Below, in pieces: positions 58,491 through 64,000 of a stretch of 64,000 nt of DNA. The position numbers and the translations under genes are program-made. Each line of letters opens with the position of its first letter. Positions within the stretch are counted from its first letter, which is position 1. Origin of the DNA: Neoceratodus forsteri (taxonomy: Eukaryota; Chordata; Ceratodontiformes; Ceratodontidae); contig CM028129.1 in assembly GCA_016271365.2 (NCBI GenBank), positions 458,876,501-458,940,500 of the forward strand, given 5' to 3'. The notes under the pieces were generated by a model, which was not told where the DNA came from, searched no databases, and saw only the letters and a program-made list of their open reading frames with translations.

Positions 58491-58761
58491 ATAGAAACAT
58501 AGAACATAGAAGCTGACGGCAGATAAGGACCGCAAGGCCCATCCAGTCTGCCCATTTCTTTTTCTACCTTATAAATGTGCCATTGGCCTTTGCTCTGTCA
58601 GTGGCCTATCTATTCATACTCATCTGTATTGCTCCCTTATGCCTATCCCATGCTTGTTTGAAGCCGTGCACTGTATTCATAGCCACCACTTCCTGAGGTA
58701 GGTCATTCCATGCATCCACCACCCTTTCTGCGAAAAAGAATTTCCTCACATTCCCCCTTAA

Positions 58762-60339
58762 TCAGCCTCCCTCTAATCTCATGCTGTGTCCTCTTGTCCT
58801 GCTATTTTTCTTATATTTAAACATGTTAGACTCTTTCACCTTGTTAATGCCCTTAAGATATTTGAATGTCTGGATCATATCACCTCTCTCCCTCCTTTGC
58901 TCTAGGGTATACATATTGAGCTCCATTAATCTGTCCTGATATGTCTTCTGATGCAGTCCCTGCACCATTTTGGTTGACCGTCTCTGGACTGCCTCGGATG
59001 AGACGTTAAACCAAGGTCCTATCTGCATGGATTGGTGGTAGTTCAGGTGGATGTTAAAGATCCCATGGCACTTATCGAAAAAAGGAGGGGAAATTCCCCG
59101 GTGTCCTGGCCAAATTTCCCTCATTCACTAAAAATACCACCAACAGCTTAATCTGGTTCAAGGTCAGTTGGCATTCATCTGTATCCCCCTCCCCTGGGTC
59201 GTGCCTGAAAATAGGCAGGATTTGTCTAGTGCACTTACCCGGTCAACAAAAACTAACTAAATAATTAAATAAATAAATGTCCTTGTGAAGGTGTGGCCTC
59301 CAGTACTGCATGCAGTACTCCAGATGTGGCCTAACCAGTGTCTTGTAAAGAGGGATTATTACCTCCCTCTTCGACTTGTGATACCCCTACTAATACACCC
59401 CAACATCCCCCTAGCCTTACCTACTGCTTTAGTGGCCTGCTTGGATGATTTCAGGTCATCTGTGATGATAATGCCCAAGTCTTTTTCTTCCCTTGTGACT
59501 GCCAGCAACTCCTCTCCCAGCCTATAGGTGGCGCTCAGGGTTTTTCTTCCTATGTGCATGATCTTGCACTTCTTTGCATTAAATCCCAGTTGCCGCCTTC
59601 TGACCATTTTACTAGTTTATCCAGATCTCTTCTCATCTGCCCACCCCATCTGGATCATCTACTCTGTTGCAGATTTTGGTGCCATCTGCAAACAGACCAG
59701 CTTACCTCTGGTCCATCTGCAATGTCACTAATGAAGATATTGAAGAGGACTGGCCCAGGACTGATCTCTGAGGTACCCTACTTGTGACTTGCTTCTTCTG
59801 ACTGTATACCATTTACCACCACTCTCTGTTTTCTGCCTGTCAACCAGTTTGCCACCCAGTTGACCAACTTCTGACCCACCCGAGCCTACTCAGTCTTTAT
59901 CAATCTTCTATGTGGAACAGTGTTGAAAGCTTTGCTGAAGTCAAGGTAGGCGACATCAACTGCTCCCCTTGGTCCACCACTCTAGTTACCCAGTCAAAGA
60001 AACTATGAGATTAGTTTGACAGGACCTTCCTTTTGTAAACCCATGCTGTCTTGAATCCTGTGCCCCTATGGATTCCAGGTGTTGCACTATCCTTTCTTTA
60101 AGGAGTGCCTCCATAATCTTGCCCACTACTGAAGTAAGACTGACTGGTTTGTAGATCCCTGCCTCCTCTCTGCTACCACTCTTGTGGAGCGGGATCACAT
60201 GAGCCCTTCTCCAGTCTTCTGGGACCTCTCCTGTGCTCAGAGACTCACTAAACAGTTCTGCTAATGGCTCTGCTAGTTCCACCCTTAGCTCCTTAATTAC
60301 CCTGGGATGTATGCCATCAGGTCCCATTGCCTTGTCCAC
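58762..60339 (-). pseudogene. CR1 ORF2 reverse transcriptase
   Basis: The frame 60339-59986 reads D-K-A-M-G-P-D-G-I-H-P, P-E-D-W-R-R-A-H-V-I-P and R-Q-H-G-F. Y-L-D-F-S-K-A-F follows near 59950. The catalytic box near 59690 reads F-A-D-G where F-A-D-D is required. K-C-K-I-M-H lies at 59560. The C-terminal Q-R-R-S-T-K-M at 58975 is separated by the SINE. Several frame shifts. Confidence 0.88.
58995..59277 (+). mobile_element. SINE inserted antisense into CR1
   Basis: It starts ggatgagacgttaaacc and includes agatcccatggcac and ccccggtgtcctggcc, a core I know from several vertebrate SINE families. It ends with cctgaaaatagg, cttacccggt and a TAAATAAATAAA tail. The last about 85 bases match the LINE-like tail at 33571. 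The tRNA head is missing (5' truncation). About 10 bp of CR1 was lost at its 5' junction. Confidence 0.78.
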
Positions 60340-60346
60340 CCTGAGC

Positions 60347-61395
60347 TTAGTGAGCTCTTATAGGACCCTTTCTTTTGTGAAGGAGTAGTGCACCTCCCTC
60401 CCCCATGTCCATGGTACTGAGCTGTGGGCCCTGCCCTACCTTCTCTTCAGTAAATACTGAGCAAAAGTATCTATTTAGGATAGATGCTTTAACAGGGTCC
60501 TCCTCCTCACATGCCCCCTTTTCTCCTTTAAGCTTAGCAATACTCCCTCTGGACTTTCTCCTTTCACTAATGTATCTATAGAAAGTCTTGTAACCTTCTT
60601 TTACTGTTTGTGCTACTGTTTCCTCAGTTTGGGATTTTGCCTGCCTTACTGCCTTTCCTGCTTCCCTTAGGGCAGTTTGGTATGCCTCCCTATCTTCATC
60701 CCGCTGTGTTCCCTTATATTTCCTGAAGGCCAGCCTTTTGGCTCTGACATTTTCTGTTACTGTTTTTGAGAACCAAAGTGGTTTCCTTCTTCTTTTGCAC
60801 TTCCTTTTCTCTCTAACACAATGGGATGTTGCTTCAAGTATTGCATCCTTAATGCTTGCCCACTTTGCCTGTACCCCCTCACCTGTGTTTCTTTTTGCCA
60901 AGGCTAGCTTAACTCTGTTGACCATCTTATCAAAGTCAGCTGCTCTGAAGTCCCATATTTTTGCCTTGGAATGGGATGATTTAGATGTAGTGACCGAATT
61001 GAACCATACCATGTGATGGTCACTGATCCCCAGGTGACCTTCTACCTGGAGATCTGTGATCCCTTCCCTGTTAGTCAGTACTAGATCTAGGATAGCCCTG
61101 TCTCTTGTGGGTTGTTGTACCAGTTGTTTGAGGCCCTCCCCCTGCAGGGAATCCACCACGTGTCTAGTTCTGGCAGATGTTCCAGCTGGTATTGACCAAT
61201 CCGTATCTGGCATGTTGAAGTCTCCCATTACCAGAACCTCCCCTTTAGCTGTCATGTTTTGTATATCTTATAACAGTAATGTGTATATGTTCTCCCCCTG
61301 GTCTGGGGGCCTGTAGACAACCCCAGTTCTTATGGCTGTCCCATTTCCTGTTTCCAGGGTGACCCACAGTTCTTCTGGCTCCTTATTCTTTCTTC
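60347..61395 (-). pseudogene. CR1 ORF2 endonuclease C-terminal part and linker
   Basis: A 302-codon open frame 61255-60347 keeps V-M-G-D-F-N (61230), I-L-D-L-V-L-T-N (61090) and S-D-H-H-M-V (61010), the main catalytic blocks. The basic linker R-R-R-K-P-L-W-F and Y-R-Y-I-S-E-R follow. Upstream (61395-61256) E-L-W-V-T-L-E-T continues to the L2 insertion, with the domain's N-terminus at 61980-61741. This is the longest intact CR1 coding stretch in the window. Confidence 0.9.
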
Positions 61396-61740
61396 TTTAA
61401 AATTTATTTTAGTACAGGAAATACATTTGTTGGGGCAACAGTCCCATTTTCAACAAAGTCCTGTCATAAAAAATTACGAACAATAGAAAATACAAAACAT
61501 TTATAATACACAATCACAATTGCTTAAAACAGGTACATGTTGATTTCAAATATTCTCTTATTTTGCACTTAAAAGTGGGTAAGTTTTCAATAACCTTCCA
61601 TCTTTGAGGTATTCTATTCCATAATAAGCAATTGTATTCTGAAGCGTAATATCACCATATTTATTATATGATCTAAACATAGGAATATCATAACCAAAGA
61701 TCTTGTATGTATTCTGAATTTCTGTAGCTTTGATATTTTC
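61396..61740 (-). mobile_element. L2-like LINE 3' end inserted into CR1
   Basis: The minus strand reads W-N-R-I-P-Q-R-W-K...F-K-C-K-I-R-E-Y-L-K, the L2-type C-terminus. An untranslated end with AATAAATTTTAAAGAAAG at about 61396-61415 follows. The CR1 endonuclease reading (V-A-L-Y-V-N-E-N-I to E-L-W-V-T-L) resumes across it, which proves that it is an insertion. Confidence 0.8.
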
Positions 61741-61980
61741 ATTGACATACAGGGCCACTGCACCCCTTCTTTTGCACCTCGGTCTCTTCTGAACAGTACA
61801 TAGCCAGGTACTGAAGTCTCTCAATTATGGAGTACTGGTAAACCATGTCTCACTAATTGCTACTATGTCCAGTTTAGCCTCTGACATTTTGCCTGCAGGT
61901 CTGGGATCTTATTTCCCAGGCTGTGAGCATTTGTGTACATGATTTTCCATTGGCCAGATTTTGGTGTGTTAGTTTGTTGG
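61741..61980 (-). pseudogene. CR1 ORF2 endonuclease N-terminus
   Basis: T-N-A-H-S-L-G-N-K-I-P-D-L, D-I-V-A-I-S-E-T-W-F and R-R-G-A-V-A-L-Y-V are the first three blocks of the CR1 endonuclease. The catalytic glutamate of S-E-T-W is kept. Frame shifts separate them. Confidence 0.85.
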
Positions 61981-62119
61981 GTGAGGTTTGGCATTTCCCA
62001 GTGGCCGTGATGGGGAGACGGACATTTTTTCTTACTTGATGATGCAAATGAACTGCAAACATGCTGAATCCTGTTTGACCACTAGCTGAGGGGAGGGGTG
62101 TTCTTCCCATTCGACGATG

Positions 62120-63103
62120 GGGTGCTGCACCTCTTCCCATTTGCTAGTTTAAATATCCTGCAAAGACGTCAAACTTCTGCCACAATGCATTGACTCCTCC
62201 TTAGTCAGATGCAGTCCATCAAATTTAAAGAACTTTGCCCCAGAACTGTTGCCAGTTCCCTACAAATCTGTGTCCTTTTTCCTGGCACCAGCCCTTGAAC
62301 CACATGTTTAGCTCCCCTATCTGCCCTTCTCTGACCTTCCGTCCACCTGCCCGCTCTCCCAGATTGGCAGGATCTCAGAGAAGGAGATGCCAGATGAAAT
62401 GGATGATGAGTTATTCACCCAGCCTGGTCAGGTGTTCCTTGGTCTCCACAACTGACCGGCTGGCAAGATCATTAGTCCCTATGTGTACCAGGATGTCAAT
62501 GTTTTCTCCTGCTTTGTGAACAATTTAGCAATGTGTTCAGTGTCTCTCCACACTGATGTACCTGGGAGACATCTGACCATTACCCTGGCTGGAGATGGGT
62601 ATCAACTCCTGAATCATGGAGTCTCCTATGATCAGAAGTTTTTGGATTTCCTTTTGCTTTTTTGTTTTGGTTCCTGATTTGGGTGAGTTTTGTTTGCTAG
62701 CTCCTGTGCTGCAGTGTCCTGCTCTGCAGTGTCCTCTGCCCTTTGTTTGATTTCAGAGATAGAGGCAGATACCTTTTGTAGTGTTTATATGGTTTTGGAG
62801 GTATTATGTTGAGAGCACAGAGTGATGGGGCACCAATTTGCCCCTCCTAACCACCTGCCAACCTCCTGGACCTACTACCCTCTGCAGTCGATGTTCTTCT
62901 GTTGGATGTTAGGGAAATGGTGGGTGGTTCTTATAATGTATTTCCTCTTGAATATGAAATTTGAGGCACACAATCTCTGCCCATGCTGCCTGGAGCTGAG
63001 CCCTAAGATCTCCAATGGCACAGCATGTAGGACAGTGTTCTAAATCCTGTAAGACTGTCCTTCTGAAAAGTGTTCCACAGTACCTGCAGTTAATGATATC
63101 CAT
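62120..63103 (-). pseudogene. CR1 ORF1 with zinc motif and SGNH-type esterase domain
   Basis: It starts M-D-I-I-N-C-R-Y-C-G at 63103 with a second pair C-P-T-C near 63045. Later come L-L-I-I-G-D-S-M-I-Q (about 62635), V-H-I-G-T-N-D-L (about 62480) and F-D-G-L-H-L-T (about 62215). G-D-S, G-T-N-D and D-x-x-H are the catalytic blocks of SGNH/GDSL esterases, known from some CR1 ORF1 proteins. All three survive, but stops and frame shifts lie between them. Confidence 0.82.
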
Positions 63104-63109
63104 TCCCGA

Positions 63110-63560
63110 TAAGTTGCTGGGTTTATAACCTGGTCAGAGTAATTAGAAGGAAGAAAACGCAAGTAATGGTTTGATTTGTGTTTTGTTTTCAGATAACTTG
63201 TTATAACAAGTTAAATTACTAGTGCCCCTGTAAATGAGCTCACCTTGTGGATGCCCCACTGATCCACCCTTCCTGCTTTGCCACAGAAATGTCACAACTG
63301 TGGTACCCTATAAAAGGAATGTAGTGTGGAATGGTTAGGGATGAGGGTGGGTGGCTGGGCCCTTCCCCTGCCAAAAAAGAAGAAACATGGATGAAAGAAC
63401 AAGGAAGTAAGAGCAGAAACAATCAGTCAACAACAACTGCAGTAACCCTGAAAGCGTATCCTAATGTTAGATAAAACTGTAAAACCTGTAAAGCACCACC
63501 TGTAATAATTTCAGAGAAGGTATACCCTGTAAGAAACATTTTGCTACAGAGAAAAATAAA
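63110..63560 (-). other. CR1 5' leader
   Basis: About 450 bases between the hAT junction and the ORF1 start, with no frame. A sequence present only in 5'-complete CR1 copies; internal promoter activity is expected for the family but no motif is identified. Confidence 0.6.
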
Positions 63561-63995
63561 GCATTAGCTCCGCTCTGGTGCTGAGTCCACAGTGCCATGT
63601 GCCTGTTCTTCAAATGTGTATGCTGGCCCCCAGTGCCCAGATGACTACCCTTTTTACCATATCCTGACATGTGCTTGGCAAAGCTGGCAGATTGCCACTG
63701 CTTCATCACTTGGATCTTGTACAAAAAAATCCCAAACAAGGGATTTTAATCCCCTACTTTTAGTTTTCACAGGTCCCTGATGCTGCAGATTGGACACCAG
63801 TTTTTTTTAGACAATGAGATGGGGGGGTGTACTACTACATGATTTCTGTTGCTGGCCACACTTGGGCTCTACTGGCCTATCACTATCTAAGATGACTATT
63901 ACTGGGTCATCATCAACAGAAACTGCCACATCACAGCTTTGAAGAGGCAGTAATTTAACAGCAACAGACTGAGATTATTTACTCACCGCCATCTT
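63561..63995 (-). pseudogene. hAT copy 2: BED zinc finger and upstream acidic region
   Basis: L-V-W-D-F-F-V-Q-D (about 63730), then I-C-Q-L-C-Q (about 63680), G-S-H-L-G-T-G-G-Q-H-T-H-L-K-N-R-H matches copy 1, with one frame slip in the finger near 63650. The upstream D-D-D-P-V-I-V block parallels 35170-35190. At the extreme end atggcg is followed by gtgagt on the minus strand (63993-63982), an ATG and donor-like site. Confidence 0.85.
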
Positions 63996-64000
63996 TAGTT

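Larger units (their letters stand above)
58491..63560 (-). mobile_element. Near full-length CR1 LINE inserted in hAT copy 2
   Basis: On the minus strand it has a 5' leader of about 450 bases, ORF1 with zinc-binding and esterase motifs (63103-62120), ORF2 with endonuclease and RT (61980-58760) and the TTCTATG-type 3' end at 58491-58512. Comparison with hAT copy 1 fixes both ends within about five bases. A SINE (58995-59277) and an L2-like fragment (61396-61740) later inserted into it. No target duplication is seen. Confidence 0.9.
56141..64000 (-). mobile_element. Second, inverted copy of the large hAT family (three pieces)
   Basis: Minus-strand pieces at 63561-64000, 58144-58490 and 56141-56324 align in order with plus-strand hAT positions from about 35110 to 36100. 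The gaps are filled by a CR1 (58491-63560) and a solo LTR (56325-58143). The left border at about 56140 is where similarity stops at the GC-rich block. The right end lies beyond the window, so the TIR cannot be checked. Confidence 0.85.

Overview
This window is repeat-dense vertebrate nuclear DNA with no host gene, tRNA, rRNA or CRISPR array that I can support. It holds at least six CR1 LINEs (RT blocks with a TCTATG-type 3' tail), several L2-like LINEs, a Tx1/L1-type LINE, a Penelope-like element, tRNA-derived and tailed SINEs, two copies of a large BED-finger hAT transposon, two solo LTRs of about 1.8-1.9 kb, fold-back/MITE elements and many microsatellites. This mixture, and the wording of the CR1 3' ends, suggest an amphibian, most likely a caecilian. 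That is an inference from family content, not proof. Almost every reading frame is interrupted, so the window reads as a stack of dead transposons.

Layout. 1-1362 is an L2-like 3' half (+). 1345-6300 is a second L2-like LINE (-) whose N-terminal region encodes a 2A peptide; a CR1 (1711-3430, -) splits it. 6300-10200 is mostly unassigned, with a hAT MITE (8339-8665). 10563-16640 is a CR1 (+) cut exactly inside its RT core by a 3.7-kb fold-back hAT-like element (11924-15668), which itself contains a solo LTR (11981-13891). 16690-18070 holds an L2-like tail and an old CR1; 18500-18685 is a tRNA SINE. 19-29 kb is largely unassigned, apart from a 1-kb inverted-repeat element and a 427-bp tandem array. 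29438-29810 is a CR1 tail.

31380-48796 is a 17.4-kb hAT transposon with a perfect 8-bp target duplication. It carries a broken transposase (BED finger, catalytic core, dimerisation domain) and was invaded by a CR1 (32950-34708, itself invaded) and by a complete-looking Tx1/L1 LINE (36975-42905, perfect 12-bp duplication). A long palindrome follows (48857-49700), then a Penelope-like element (about 50980-54340) and an unexplained GC-rich block (54341-56140). 56141 to the window end is a second, inverted copy of the same hAT, split by a solo LTR (56325-58143) and by a near full-length CR1 (58491-63560) that keeps an esterase-type ORF1.

The elements do not work together as a pathway. The useful information is the nesting order: both hAT copies are older than the CR1, Tx1 and LTR insertions inside them. 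Two features stand out. A 2A/signal-like leader precedes the endonuclease of an L2-like LINE. In addition, two different elements that share one 3' tail inserted at the same nucleotide site of two separate CR1 copies, which hints at site preference and at a LINE-SINE partnership.
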